Shown here: positions 1-11,880 of the stretch, in pieces | Position numbering within the stretch: position 1 is the first letter of the stretch | Layout of the letters: the number at the start of each line of letters is the position of its first letter | DNA from: Atrichornis clamosus | Lineage: Eukaryota; Chordata; Aves; Passeriformes; Menuridae | Assembly (NCBI GenBank): GCA_013400975.1 | Contig: WBMZ01002687.1 | Coordinates: 1 to 64,000, forward strand | Direction: 5' to 3' | Length of the DNA stretch: 64,000 nucleotides | Notes under the pieces: generated by a model | The model's database searches: none | The model's input: only the letters and a program-made list of their open reading frames with translations | Told to the model about the DNA's origin: nothing | Made by a program: the position numbers and the translations under genes

Positions 1-1032
1 GGTCTAGCAAAACCATGACAATGCCCTTGAGGATGATAAATCATTTAAAAAAATATGACTTTCATAAATTCAGGGTTTATACCTTTATGGTAACTATTTC
101 CCTGTAGTATCTACTGTCCATTATGAATAATTTTTCATACAAGTTATTTCAATTTTACGCCAAGTTGAAGTATCTTTGTCTTTAGAACAACAGCAAGATC
201 CTTTAGACTTTTTAGACTAGTGGTGTACAAATATAGGCTTATTGTATGAATTATTTCTTTCCTATTCATTATATCTTGTAACCACTTTTTGTTTTGATGT
301 AAATTAAAACAAAAACATTTATCTTTAAAAAAAATTAGCCATTTGGGCTGCAGATGAGCTGCTTATAAAATGGAACTCTTCATTTTCAAATATTGATGCC
401 TCATGTCTAAAAGAAATTGAAATATATACCTGTGAAATGCTTTGAAAAGCAATTAAAGGATATACACATTTAAACAAACAGATCCCAAGATTAGTCCATT
501 GATCGGTATTTCATTTGTAACATCTAATCATCATCTAATCAGATGACATAATCATAATAAGTCCTCCTGTCCTTAAAATCTATGCCTGTCCAAATGCATA
601 ATTGACAATCATGCAAACACATGTCTATGGGGAATATTTCTTTCTACTCTGTCAAATAGGTAAGCTTGTATTTTATCCCATACCATGAGTATTGGTATCC
701 ATTCTACATTTCCAACTTAGCTATTGTAATTATGCATGATATTAGCCGTATATCCAATTGTTTTCATCCTATTAGGCAATTATCCACAGTATCTTCTGAC
801 AAGCAGTTTCACTGACTAATTATTTGTGGTACAAAGAGTGTACATATTTCTAATTTTATTAAATTTAATGTGGCTTTATTTCATTTGGATGAGTTCCATT
901 CTGGTATCAGTGCCAATTCAACATAGGTAACAAGAAGCACATGTATATTAAACCATTAAATGTCTAGAAATTCTCTAATTTAGATATCATTTACAAATTT
1001 TATCATCTATCAAATCTGCAAATTTTGTAATT
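1..1032. other. A+T-rich non-coding DNA, no feature seen
   Basis: I see no gene, interspersed repeat or simple-sequence array here. The stretch is dominated by short A and T runs, and every frame is broken by frequent stops. It ends directly against the 52-bp tandem array. Confidence 0.6.
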
Positions 1033-1188
1033 AACTAAAAGAGAGGTTGCAAAAGAGTGAATTTTTACTAGAGAATATAGCAACAACTAAAAGAGAGGTT
1101 GCAAAAGAGTGAATTTTTACTAGAGAATATAGCAACAACTAAAAGAGAGGTTGCAAAAGAGTGAATTTTTACTAGAGAATATAGCAAC
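1033..1188. repeat. Tandem array: three perfect 52-bp units
   Basis: Three head-to-tail copies start at 1033, 1085 and 1137. Each begins aactaaaagagagg and ends gaatatagcaac. All 52 positions are identical in the three copies, and the similarity stops abruptly at 1189. The unit is A+T-rich and resembles no transposon family I know. Perfect identity suggests a very recent expansion by slippage or unequal exchange, or an assembly duplication. A reading frame of about 75 codons begins in the third copy and runs through unrelated flanking sequence; I do not treat it as a gene. Confidence 0.97.
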
Positions 1189-2808
1189 CCGAGGCAACAA
1201 TGTTCTCATCACACTGTACTTTTATACACATATATGGGAACATATATGCATAGAATATGTGTACACAGAGATATATGTAGCATGTATATGCATATATAGT
1301 ATCTTTAATACCCATAGATATGCCACGAAGGGCTTTGCAGAAACACCTTTCTGTTTTCAAATGGCTCAAGGACAATAACAGTGGCTAACACTGTAAGTGG
1401 ACTGCTGGTGTATGACTGAATAATCTGTCCCTGGACTACAATGAACTGACAGAAATCTTTTAACATTTTACGATAACATTATATATACATGTATATAGAT
1501 GTATACACAAGTACACAGTGTATGAATATATCCTTGGAACTCTTACACACATACTATGCATGATAAAAGTAAGTAGGTAACTGGATATGGTCACCATTTC
1601 CCAGATATTTCATCCTCATTGCTTTCCTAGAATATATCCAATCAGACCTGTGCTCATAAATTTTAGTCATATAGCAGATACCACAGCAAATGGATTAGAA
1701 CAAAGAGAAAAATTCAGAATGTAAGAACTAGGCTTAATTTAAACATCTCAGTTTAACAGGATCATAGCTCAAAACAACTAAGAAGTTAATGAAATCTACT
1801 GGGAATTTTTAATGTGCGTTGCATGTACAACCCTAGTATCAGAAACATAGACAATAAATAATATATAAAAGTAAAAAACGTCCAGTGAAAATATATAATC
1901 TCTATTTTATTCTCCCTCAGAGCTCAAGGCCTCACAAGCAAATCCTGATTTCATCCTCTCCATTTTATGTTTTTCTTCATCTTACCTCCAGATGTAAAGG
2001 TTGTGCGGATTGTTACTCATATGACCAACAGAATAACAAAGGAAAACCCTGGATCCTTTATCAAGTCCAAGTCTCGGGTGCCATGGATGTGTTCTCTCAG
2101 TTGTATTCATCTATTTCCCAGGTACCGCTAAAAATTTTGGCCAGTGGAAAAGTTTGGCACACACATTTAAACTTCATTCTCATTCCTAAATAAGTTTTGC
2201 GGTGACTCTTAAGTAATATGTACTGATTTAAACTTAATTTTAAATATAGGATGTTACTTTTCAAAGGCTACAAAAAACTACCAGAAAGTAATAAAGAATG
2301 GAAATGATAATTCAAATATTGCTTTGAATAACAAAAGCCTTATTTGATCACTGAAATTATGTCCAAGTAATAGCTTCAAGCATTATTTCACCTGTGGGAA
2401 CTACAGCAAACATTATTTTGAAGAGAGTTAATTTTGTGACAAAAACAACTTCTATGAGTTTTACATAAAATTATTTATATGCCAGTACTCGTGCATCTGC
2501 TTATCCTTTAAAGTACACTTTTCAAACTAATCCCCAGCAAAGGACTTGTACTTTCTCTTTTCTTTTCTTCAAACCAAGCATTTCACTTGACTACTTTTGC
2601 ATGCTGTTTTGTTGCATTGTATACAACAGTACTCTAATATTGCTGGTTTTCTGCAAGAAATAATATGCTTTTTTCTCTTTTTCTTCCCCTTTTTAAGATA
2701 CAGCTTGTAGAAAGTGTGATATAGGCATATGTTACATGTTCTGTTTTATCTAATTTGAATAGATTTAATAATTGCATGAGTGTAGATTCAATAATTTCAC
2801 TTTTAAAT
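1189..2808. other. A+T-rich non-coding DNA with TA/CA-rich patches
   Basis: Patches of alternating purine and pyrimidine (tatata, acatatatg, gtatacac) lie at about 1225-1300 and 1465-1520. They are too irregular to call clean microsatellites. One exon-like segment at 1992-2121 has a strong polypyrimidine tract and AG in front of it. I recognise no protein in it and describe it as a finding only. Nothing else is visible. Confidence 0.55.
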
Positions 2809-2950
2809 AGGCACTGGCACAGGTTGCTCAGAGAGGTTGTAGAGTCTCTGTCCTTGGAGATATTCAAAACCTGATGGGACATCCTTCTCTGGGTGAGCAA
2901 ACAGGCTGGACCAAACAATCTCCCCCCTCAGACCCTGTGTGATGCTGTGA
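2809..2950 (+). mobile_element. CR1 LINE, 3' end fragment
   Basis: The sequence starts aggcactggcacaggttgc and continues through the CR1 landmarks gagaggttgtagagtctc and ggagatattcaaaacctg. It then reads ggctggaccaaacaatctcc, the usual ggactagatgatct region, and reaches a degenerate gtgtgatgctgtga tail. That order is the last part of CR1 ORF2 followed by the short 3' UTR, read on the + strand. Only about 140 bp remain, which fits the extreme 5' truncation normal for CR1. Short open frames on the opposite strand are antisense to the element and are not genes. Confidence 0.9.
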
Positions 2951-4336
2951 ACTCTACCACAGGTGCCAAAAGCCCAGTCCTCCTGGTGCAGCAGACTCAC
3001 GGGGCACCTTTTATGTAGCTTTTACAGACACGATCGAGAACCATCCAAGACCACCAGCTAAAGGAAAGCGGTAGGAAGAAAAGGACAATGAGAGGAGAGA
3101 GAGGGAGAGACAGTATGCATATGTAATTTTTATTGCTGAAATCCTCAGCACAACATAAACCAAATGTACTCATATTTTTTTAAAACTGTAGTGAACTATG
3201 CTCATTATAGAAGGAGCCTGTGCTCGACACCCAGACTCCCAATTTGATTGTGTGAATACTCCTCTGCTACTTTAAACAAGGTTTCTTAGCCTTCTGGAGG
3301 CTACACTTTCATGCAGATAAAACAAATTCATCCTTTACAGATGAAGAAATTCCTCTTGTGCCCCTTTTTCTAGTCAGAGCAGGGCTGAATGAGAAAACAC
3401 AGGAGTAAATTATCCATGAGAGAAGGCAGAACAAGCATCCTGCCCTGCAGCCCACCTGACATCAACACTAAGTTATTGCGGGGTTTGATAAACAGCGGCA
3501 TTCCCCAGAGACTTAAAGAAAATGTACACAGAGATGAAGCTACAACTAAAAGGTTTTTAAATAATTATAACATAATAGTTCAGAGTCCTCACTGAAAATG
3601 AAAAGCCTATTTTGCTAAGTGTTATATGAACTTGTACAAACATACATTTCCTGCTTCAAAGTGTCTTGTTTCTGAAACGTACTCCACCAGTGACAGGTTT
3701 GAGATTTGAAATGTATTTTTTCTCCCTTTATAATTTCTCACCCTTTTTCTGGAATAAACTGGCAGATCTCTGAAGAAGAAAGAAAAGCATAAACAAGCAC
3801 CCTGGTAAAAAATCATATTGTCAAGAAAACTGTTTTCCCCTTTTCTGATGTCTGGGATGGCTTCATGTATAGTACAAAACGACTTGTCTTCTGCTTGGCT
3901 CTATTTGAATTACAAAGGACAAAGAGAAGGGTAGAAAGAGAGGTTTTTCCTACTCGGCTGGGTTTAGCTGCCTCTAAGAGTGACAGTGATGGAAAAGGAC
4001 ATGGTAATTTCAAATATGTCAGAAATAAGCAGCTAATGTTTTCTTAGAGGTTTTCTTGTAAAGATAGTATGTCTATATTAGAACACAGTTCTGTGCACGT
4101 GTGTGTTCATGTATCCCAACAACTAACATTGCAGATATGGAATGCTGAGGAAATCCTTAGAATCCTTAATGGAAGCAGTCCAGTCATCTGTCATTTTAAT
4201 CAGTAAGAGAATTTGCCAATTGTCTAAGCATTGCCCAGTAAGACATGAGATTTGTTGCACTGGACAACTCTGTAGACAAATAATTATTGAGTCTATAAAA
4301 TAGTTGGCTTCAAGAGAGCAGATAGCTCACAGAAGT
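2951..4336. other. Non-coding DNA, no feature seen
   Basis: This is mixed-composition sequence with a short GA-rich patch at about 3087-3112. No repeat family is recognised. Open frames here (for example 3389-3595 +, and 3813-4013 - overlapping 3865-4047 +) are under 70 codons and match nothing known to me. Confidence 0.55.
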
Positions 4337-4610
4337 ATAGGGTGAGAGGAAATCTGAGATCACACAGACCACTCTTTGCACTGTTCTCCATCACACCTCT
4401 GGAGAAAGCGCTACTGAATCATTGCTGACAGGCATTTCTCCAAACTGTTCTTGAGAACCTCCACTTCACTACACATCTGTATACATTTCCCTACACCCAA
4501 ACCAAATTCAGTGCCCATGAATTCTTATTCCATCAATGAGTGGGATAAGGACCTCCCAATTTGGTTTATTACAGCCTCTTAATCCAAGAAGAATAAAATT
4601 TAAAACCTAA
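4337..4610 (-). mobile_element. Ancient diverged CR1-type LINE remnant (tentative)
   Basis: Read on the + strand, the run gctgacaggcatttctcc then aaactgttcttgagaacctcc resembles an inverted old CR1. In that family a segment like tgacaggtgtttgtctaacc precedes tgttcttaaaaacctcca. The upstream gagatcacacagacc and the downstream cctaaat sit where a diverged 3' tail and the cctaatgtccaacctaaacc block would be expected. Divergence is high and gaps are needed, so the ends are approximate. It is clearly older than the other CR1 copies in the window. Confidence 0.45.
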
Positions 4611-7600
4611 ATGCTAAAAAAATTATCTGATTAAACTGTAGAGAGAATTTGTGAAAAGGGCCAAGAGGTTACATGATGCAGCTGTGTGCTGAAGAAGCAG
4701 CAGTAACATGCACAGATACATCAAGTGTACTATGAGTGAGTGAATGTGAGAACTAAAGAATTTCCTTCTAAGGACATACAAGGCAGGAGGCCAATGAGGT
4801 CACTTTGCTTAGAGAAATGGAGACAGAACACAATTTTCATTTTATTCTCTTAGTAAAGAATTCATGTGTCCTTTCTATTCATATTGACACAAAAGTTTCT
4901 CACATGTAGGTGTCATAGCACCTTTCCTGGGCTTTTGCTGAGGTCTTAATTGCCAGGTGTCTCAAAATCAGAGGGTTAGCTCTGAGAAGGCATGATGAAA
5001 TGAGATTCTCTTGGGTCACTTTGTCCGTTTTTTGTTCTTCTACAGTAATCCAAAGACTGCTACAGAAATCTCCCCAAAAGACTCCTCGAATAATATGAAA
5101 TCATCAGAGGATAGCCATTACTCATTATTTTCCTGAAATGAAAGAGCCCCAACAAATTCCATTCTCCATTTTTTGCATTAAATAAAGAAAGGAAGATTTT
5201 CATCACATCTATTAATATGGGAGAGCACTGAAGTCTTACTGTTTTGCTATTTCAAGTTCTACTACTAAAGGAACCAAGTAGGACAGGTCTCCTGACTAGA
5301 AGATCCAGAGCAGATTCACTGTCTGTGCCAGTTCATTCTTATTTCAGTGAGTTCCTTTCAGCACTAGAAATTAATTATTTTAAATGCATTAGTCCTTTAG
5401 ATGAATAAAAAATTAAGGTTAATCCTTTACAATGATAGAAAACAGATTCTTGATCTACCTTTACTGGACTGATTATTTCGGTTTTGAAGATATTTTCGTT
5501 AGAGCTTTGTAACTCATATTTTATTTTACAGGATAAATATAAATACACTCAAACAGTTCCAACAGAGCCTTTAAATGTTCGGCAAACCAGTACTACAATA
5601 TTAAGGTACAGAATTTGCAGCTTGTTTAACTATGATGAGCAAGAGCACAGGATGTATCATCCATTAATATGCATGAAAACTCCCAGATTTGAAGCTGAGT
5701 ATAATTAATCTCACAATTTAATCAGATTATTTTTAATGAAGTTCACATTTTATAAACTTACCAGGGATAATCATATGCATGTCTTGGTTGGCACAATTAT
5801 ACCAGAAGAAGGATGCTTTACCTATTTTTAACCTTTGTGCTCCAATTATTAAGAATAAAATTCAGATTTTGATTACTATGTATTAACAAGAATCATACTT
5901 GTTACCTAATAATATGGCTCACAATTGAACCAATACTTTATTAGAATATACCTCTAAGTCTTGTCACCACACTTTAAGTTTACTTTTCCAGACGAACAGC
6001 CTAGTTGGTAATCAAAATGTTATGAAATAATGAGAATACATTTATTATGTGCCCTTCATCCAATTTTTCCTATTATAGCCTTAGTGTAATTTTTGCAGGT
6101 CTGTCTGTTCTTCCTTATGCTGTGAATGTGAACATCTATGCCCTTGAAAACTTGAGATTAAAGGCCTGAAAAAGAAGAATAGCCCTTTCATAGGCCTAAG
6201 GAGCTGATCCTCACTTGAACTAAGGATGCATTAAAGCACTTTGTCAAGGTAAGGAATTGAGCTCTTCAAAGTGTACAAATTTTACAGGCCTTTCACTTTA
6301 CAGGAGAGGGTTAACTGTGAAGAGAGAAAGTAGTCATCTGAAGTCATTGGGTCTGTGCAATTTCATGTGAATAAATATTTCCTGTCAAAATATAAGCACT
6401 GATACTTTTTCTTTTACAAAATATAAACGTGGTGAAATTATTATATCCATTTCCCTGAACATGCAGTTACAATATTGATTTGCTTGTTTTCTACTGAAGT
6501 ATTGTTCAAATTTATTATGAAGCAAATTTCCTTTGAAGGAATGGATTACATAAAAGAGTAGATTTTTCCAGTGTAGGATTTGCATTAAAAATACTGGTTA
6601 ACATAAAAGATCTGAAAATAGTGGGGGTGAGGAGCACTTTGTGGTTGTCTGAAGAAAGCTGACAGCACTATGACTCAGAAATCCTTTATATTTCCATCAG
6701 GCCCTAAATTACATGTCTTTGCTTATTATTTGTTTCTGCACAAGTGCAACAAATTAGGCAGTACACAGAAAACATAAACCTTGTCCCAAATACTGTGCAG
6801 CTCTGAAGAGAAACATCAAATGTATACATATAATACTAATTTTCCATAAAAGCTGACACTCTAGGTGCTAAAATATATCTATGTTATTATTAGGATTACT
6901 ACATTATTACTAATATTACTGTAGAAATATCCATATTGCTATTACTGCCCGTGTCCATAATTTGCTATTCCAGAGGCTGCAGGTTGCAGAGCAATACAAC
7001 AAATACCTCAACCTATTTATTGAATGAAGGCAAAATGAATTATTCTACAAGTATTTTCCTACTGTACATGGTTAAAGTGCCTTAATATTAGCAAGATGGC
7101 AATATAGTTTTTGGACAATGAAAGATTATTGTTCTTACTTCATAAGTGGTAAAGTTTGGGGCACATAAAATCCCCCCTCCAAAAGATGAGACACAAAGAA
7201 ATTGTTAAGACATTACATTATAATCAAAGAAATCAAGCTATTGTAAAAAAATAAACCCTGTTATTTTGAAATTGAAGGCCAGCATAGATAACAAGACACA
7301 AGCACAAGTTCACGTGGGTAAGGGGGATAAGAGAACCTCAGCTACTCTAAACTACTGTCATTTATTCTGATCAGCTGAACTGAAAATCTGGGAACAGTAG
7401 ATTTTGTGTCAGCATTTCATAGCTTTTGCTCTAACACAGCAAGAAAAGAGGAGGCAGAATGGGTTTTTTCCTATAGCTTCATAGTTCCTTAAAGAACACC
7501 AGAAACGCCCCACCAAACATTCCAGCAGTTACCTTCCTCCTTAAATATTACATCATTCAATAAGGGGAACCACTTAACCATTTTCTGCTCATAGAAACTT

Positions 7601-7907
7601 CTTTGTTTTGACAAGGAACACTGAAAAGATTTCATGCTACATTAAATCAGCTCTTGCTTCTAAGTCTTCCCCCCTTTCCTTTGTTTTCTCATTGTTCTTT
7701 TTAATCTCAGTCATTGCATTATTCCATTTACAAAAACAGAAATGCACAAAGCCTTTTTGTTCTTTTATATGGACAACTTTGTAGTAGGTTATTCCTCTCA
7801 GAGCAAGTGCATTTTTGATTTACTGCTTCATTTTTCCTACTAACCTTTCTTTACCTCTTTCTTCTCTGCATTTCAAAGCACAACAAACAGTGCCACTGAT
7901 CAGGTGG
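4611..7907. other. Non-coding DNA, no clear feature
   Basis: This is a long A+T-rich stretch with no recognised repeat. A small exon-like segment at 5532-5605 has a good acceptor (tattttattttacag) and a weak donor (aag|gtacag). It is A+T-biased and matches no protein I know. Other open frames are below 75 codons. Confidence 0.5.
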
Positions 7908-7980
7908 TATATGTATAATGTACATAAAATATATATACAATTCTATAAATATTTAATACAAAATTCATATATATATTGAA
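7908..7980. repeat. A+T-rich low-complexity tract
   Basis: The sequence is almost entirely A and T, with runs such as aaaatatatatac and ttcatatatatatt. It is an imperfect TA-rich tract, not a clean microsatellite. Confidence 0.6.
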
Positions 7981-10333
7981 ATGGTTTTGTAGATGTCTCT
8001 ATATTGAATAAATGTATTTATGAGTCTCAAAATTTGCTCTGTCCTTTGTATCCTAATTTTATATGATGAAATTCATTATTATTCCAATGGCCTGTTTGAG
8101 TCACATTTAGCTGATACAGAGAATTTTCCTCTTTCTTTTCAAATAAGGAACAAAATTCTGTCAGTAATGTTCATTAAAATATATCTGATGAAATTATCTC
8201 AAACAGTATTTATTTTATTATTCCATCTCAGCCTCTTGAAATTAATATTATTTATTTATTTATTCAAGGCTCTTAGTCCTCAGCCATGAATTATTCATTA
8301 CCTGAAGTAGAATTTAAAATACTAATTTTTTTTGCTTCTACTATATAACTCAAAGGTCAGCTGGTTCAAACGGCTTCAAATCTCAATCATTTTAAATATG
8401 AGTGGCTTCAATCTGCTTGCAAATTGAGACCAGGCTTACTATAGTACAATCTAGAAGTAATATTTATTTAATAATTATTGTTCATCATGGCAAATGAGAT
8501 AAGACTGAAAATGGTATTTCCATTAAAATGAGTTAAGATCCATAATTTTTAAATATGAAATTTTCAGATTAGTTTTTGCCTTTCTCTTTTGTTTCCATTT
8601 TCTTCCCTTAATTCTCTTTCATTTTTATTCTTTTTCTATGGCATGTTTGCAAGGAGAAAAGAGTAACAGAAATAAAAAAGCAAAGGAAGAACACTGGACC
8701 TTGAAAAAAAGAGATGATTTTGTTAAGCATGAGTTTCACTGGGGGAAGGAGGTTTGTTGTTTCTCAGCTTTACTTGACAAAACTCTCGGTTTGATTCCTT
8801 AAAAAACAATCATCTTTTAAAGTCATCTTAATAAAACCATCAATGTCCCTGTTTGTCTTGGAACTTGCTAAAAATGGTTGTGGATATCCTCAGAAGGAGA
8901 GACTTTTGGGAGTGCTTTTGTACACATCATTGGCAGGCACAGAAGGACATTCATTATAAGGAACATGTGCACAGCACCTCAGATATAAAGGTATAACAGT
9001 TTGTCACTAGTGCAGGGGAGAACACACAATATTCTCATCAAAGCAATCTGAGTAACCTTATACCGAATTGCTGCAGCATGGCTAATGGGTGAACAGAAAT
9101 CCACACATACAGCAGAAGTTCTTGGGGATAAAAGGACATATTTACATACATTTACACATCCATTAAAGGAGAAGTTGCTTCCACATGCTGTGATATCTGA
9201 TTTGTGTCCTTTTAATTGTTCTTGCTAGACCAGAAAAGTTGTCAGTAGAATAATCATTGAGTGTTCACTTTATTGTACTCTTTTATAGATATATAAACAG
9301 AAAAGGTTAATTGTATTCTTAAAGTTTAAAACCGCTTTTTTTCTTTTCCTATATTGATTGTAATAGGATTCAGATGCCCATTTGAAAGGATGACCTTCAT
9401 TAAAGAGATATTTAAAAGCCCTATCTTTATTTAGAGTCTGTGTCAATGCCTCACAGTACAATACCGACCAATGTATGGCATCCATAAAATATAAGTATCA
9501 GTGCTAATACCAGTGGAAATAGTTGCACAGAACTAGTGTAAATGTCCAGGCAGGATTCTGGCACAGGCTAGCTTTCAGGTAACATTACAATAAAGGTCTA
9601 GTTTGCATACTTTTCTCAGTAGATTAATTAACTTAGTCACTATAAGAATTGCCAATATGTAGGAGTGCCAGGATAAAACACCAGCAGTTTTTCCAATATT
9701 ACATTTGAAAGTAGTTGTCCTTATGTACAATTCCCTTCCCTAACCACTTAAAAAACAAACAAAAAAATGTTGTGTGGTTTGTGTTATTTTTTTGTGTTAT
9801 TCTCACAGGACAGAGAGAACAGGAAGGTTATTAACCTCTAGAACGAAATTGTTCTTTAGCAGAAGAGTCTTTGAAACATTTGCAACATTTAAAAAAAAAA
9901 AAAAGCCAACAAAAAAACCCCAGTGCTTTTTGTTTAGTGTTTCTGGTACAGCTGAGCTCTTCAGGACCATAGTGTTTCTGAGACAAGTTTTTTAAAAGTG
10001 CATGTACCATAGCATTTCTTAGCGTTCATGTCATTGGAAGGCATATTTTGCATCCTGACACATTACATGACACCTACACAGTCAAACCCTACTCCTTAAG
10101 AAATACTGGAGAAAATCCTGCTTCAAGAATCTGAAACGAGCAACCAGTGAGTAGCTGAATGGTGTGTATATATATATTTGTAGCTATGCGGTATCACCAT
10201 GATCCATAATGGTGGATGATATATTTATTATATATTTCTCTAGAAACATCTAAAAAAAAAGATGTGTGGTATCCATCTTCCTCCTGTACATGGGAGAAAG
10301 TAAAAACATGGAGAAGTTAGTGATTTTACAAAT
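7981..10333. other. Non-coding DNA with poly-A runs
   Basis: No gene or interspersed repeat is recognised. An A run of 14 bases lies near 9891-9904, followed by a second A run and cccc. Short TA runs lie near 10166-10177. The 89-codon frame at 8020-8289 is hydrophobic and A+T-driven, with no family resemblance. Confidence 0.5.
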
Positions 10334-10818
10334 CAGAGAATCATAAAATGGCTTGGGTTGGAAGGGACCTTAAAGATCATCCTGCAGTGGACAGGGACAG
10401 CTTTCACTAGACCAAGTTACTCATAAGCCACAGCTAACCTGGCCTTGAGCGCTGCCAGGGATGTGGGTCCACAGCTTCTTAGGGCAACCTGTACTAGTGC
10501 CTCACCACCCTCACAGTAAAGAATTTCTTCCTAGTATCCAATCCAAACTTGCACTCTTTCATTTTGAAGCCATTCCCTTTTGATACAGCCCAGGATGTTT
10601 GGCTTTCTGGGCTGTGAGTGCACATAGCTGGATCATGTCCAACTTCTCATCCACCAGCACCCTCAAGTCCTCCTTGGCACGGATGCTCTCCATCTGTTCA
10701 TCCCCCCGCCTGTGTTGATACTGGGGTTTGCCCTGACCCAGGTGCAAGGCTTTGCACTTGGTCTTGTTAAACCTCGTGAGATTCCAGTGAGCCTGCTTCT
10801 TGAACTTGATCAGGCTCT
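10334..10818 (-). mobile_element. CR1 LINE, 5'-truncated copy with internal deletion
   Basis: The left end reads agaatcataaaatggcttgg followed by gttggaagggaccttaaaga, the reverse complement of a CR1 3' terminus, so the element lies on the - strand. Further right come ctggccttgagcgctgccag, tgcctcaccaccctcacagt, then cagcccaggatgtttggctt and gacccaggtgcaaggctttg, in correct family order. Near 10580 the sequence jumps from the cattttgaagccattccc block straight to the cagcccaggatg block. Several hundred bases of the usual interval are missing, so this copy carries an internal deletion. No intact reading frame remains. Confidence 0.92.
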
Positions 10819-11596
10819 ATGGACAATAATGGTTTCTGTCAGCAATAAATGCAGTACTCTATTCACCTGGCAGTTCAGCTCTGGAAGACTGCAGGTTATT
10901 GGAGAGGAAACAGTGTTTGAGGCATTAAAACCAGCAAGAACAAATATAAGATACTTCTTCTTTCTTCCTTCCTTCTCCTTGTGTTCTGTGCTGAAATAGA
11001 ATTCAGAGGAAAAATAAATTACTCCCTCAAAACCAATTAAAAGAAAATTATAGAGTTCTGGCAGAGTTCTGCACACCCTATTTTGCCTTTCAAGCTTCTC
11101 TAATAATGAAATAAGTGATGAAGGAGAGATTTATTACTTTTTTAATGAAGATATACTTCCAATGGGTGATGAGCTAGGGAAAAACTTGCTAGATACATAT
11201 GATCCTGTATATGTAAGGTAGTATGCTATTTCAGAATATACAGAGGAAATAACATTAGCTGAACAAGGACTTAGATTGCATTGGGAGGTGAGAATCTAGT
11301 AAGTGATGGGAGCACACTGCCTATCTGCTGCCTGCCAGACCTTTAACCTTCCTCCCATGCATTCAGTTCTCTTTGATCCACAGTCAAATTTTGACCTGGC
11401 ATAGCTGTTTAAGCCTCCACCCAAATATCTGCAAAAACCATTAGGTTTCTGAGGATGCTGTAAGAAAATGTGGAGTCAGAATCCAAGTGAGATAAGAAAG
11501 ATAAAACTGCAGACAGAGGTAAGACTGTTGAGAGAAGACACTCAGTGTCTCATTGGCAGAGTTACATCTGGCTACGGGGAACCGCGCTCTGCCTGT
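10819..11596. other. Non-coding spacer between two CR1 copies
   Basis: Single-copy-looking sequence lies between the upstream CR1 and the 21-bp minisatellite. No gene or repeat is recognised. A pyrimidine-rich patch (cttctttcttccttccttct) lies near 10956-10980. Confidence 0.5.
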
Positions 11597-11680
11597 GTTT
11601 GCAGGTGTCCTGGCTGCGTTTGCAGGTGTCCTGGCTGCGTTTGCAGGTGTCCTGCCTGCATTTACAGGTGCCCTGCCTGC
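11597..11680. repeat. Minisatellite: four 21-bp units, G+C-rich
   Basis: Units start at 11597, 11618, 11639 and 11660. The first two copies are identical (gtttgcaggtgtcctggctg plus c). The third differs by one base, and the fourth by a few (atttacaggtgccctgcctg plus c). Degenerate partial units flank the array on both sides. Because 21 is divisible by three and no unit contains a stop on this strand, all three + frames stay open and give 7-residue peptide repeats, one of them Cys-rich. This explains the 123-codon frame at 11468-11839, which I do not accept as a gene. Confidence 0.95.
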
Positions 11681-11880
11681 ACAGGCTGCTTGTGTGCCGT
11701 CAGCCTTACCTCAGCAAAGGGACCAAAAGGGAGTCATCAACAGGCTTTCACCCAGTCACACGTGTTGCATAGTGAAGAACTAGTCCATATAAAATCTAAC
11801 ATTTTGATACACCGGGGGCAGGAAGAGAGTCCCTCTTAACCATCACCATGTACTTAGAGGTGATTTACTCCAAAATGGTC

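Noticed and set aside
1885..2193. 102-codon frame as a complete gene
   Set aside because: There is no family match, and the N-terminal part is low-information sequence. Only the possible exon within it is kept, as a weak finding.
3300..3350. MIR-like tttacagatgaagaaatt
   Set aside because: The match is one short block, and the flanks do not follow the MIR order seen at 37155.
5532..5605. Second exon-like segment with acceptor and donor
   Set aside because: It is A+T-biased with a weak donor and no recognisable peptide. Such segments are frequent by chance in this composition.
11468..11839. 123-codon frame with Cys-rich 7-residue repeats
   Set aside because: The repeats come from the 21-bp minisatellite, which is open in all three forward frames. 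The flanking parts show no domain, and the length is within chance for this composition.
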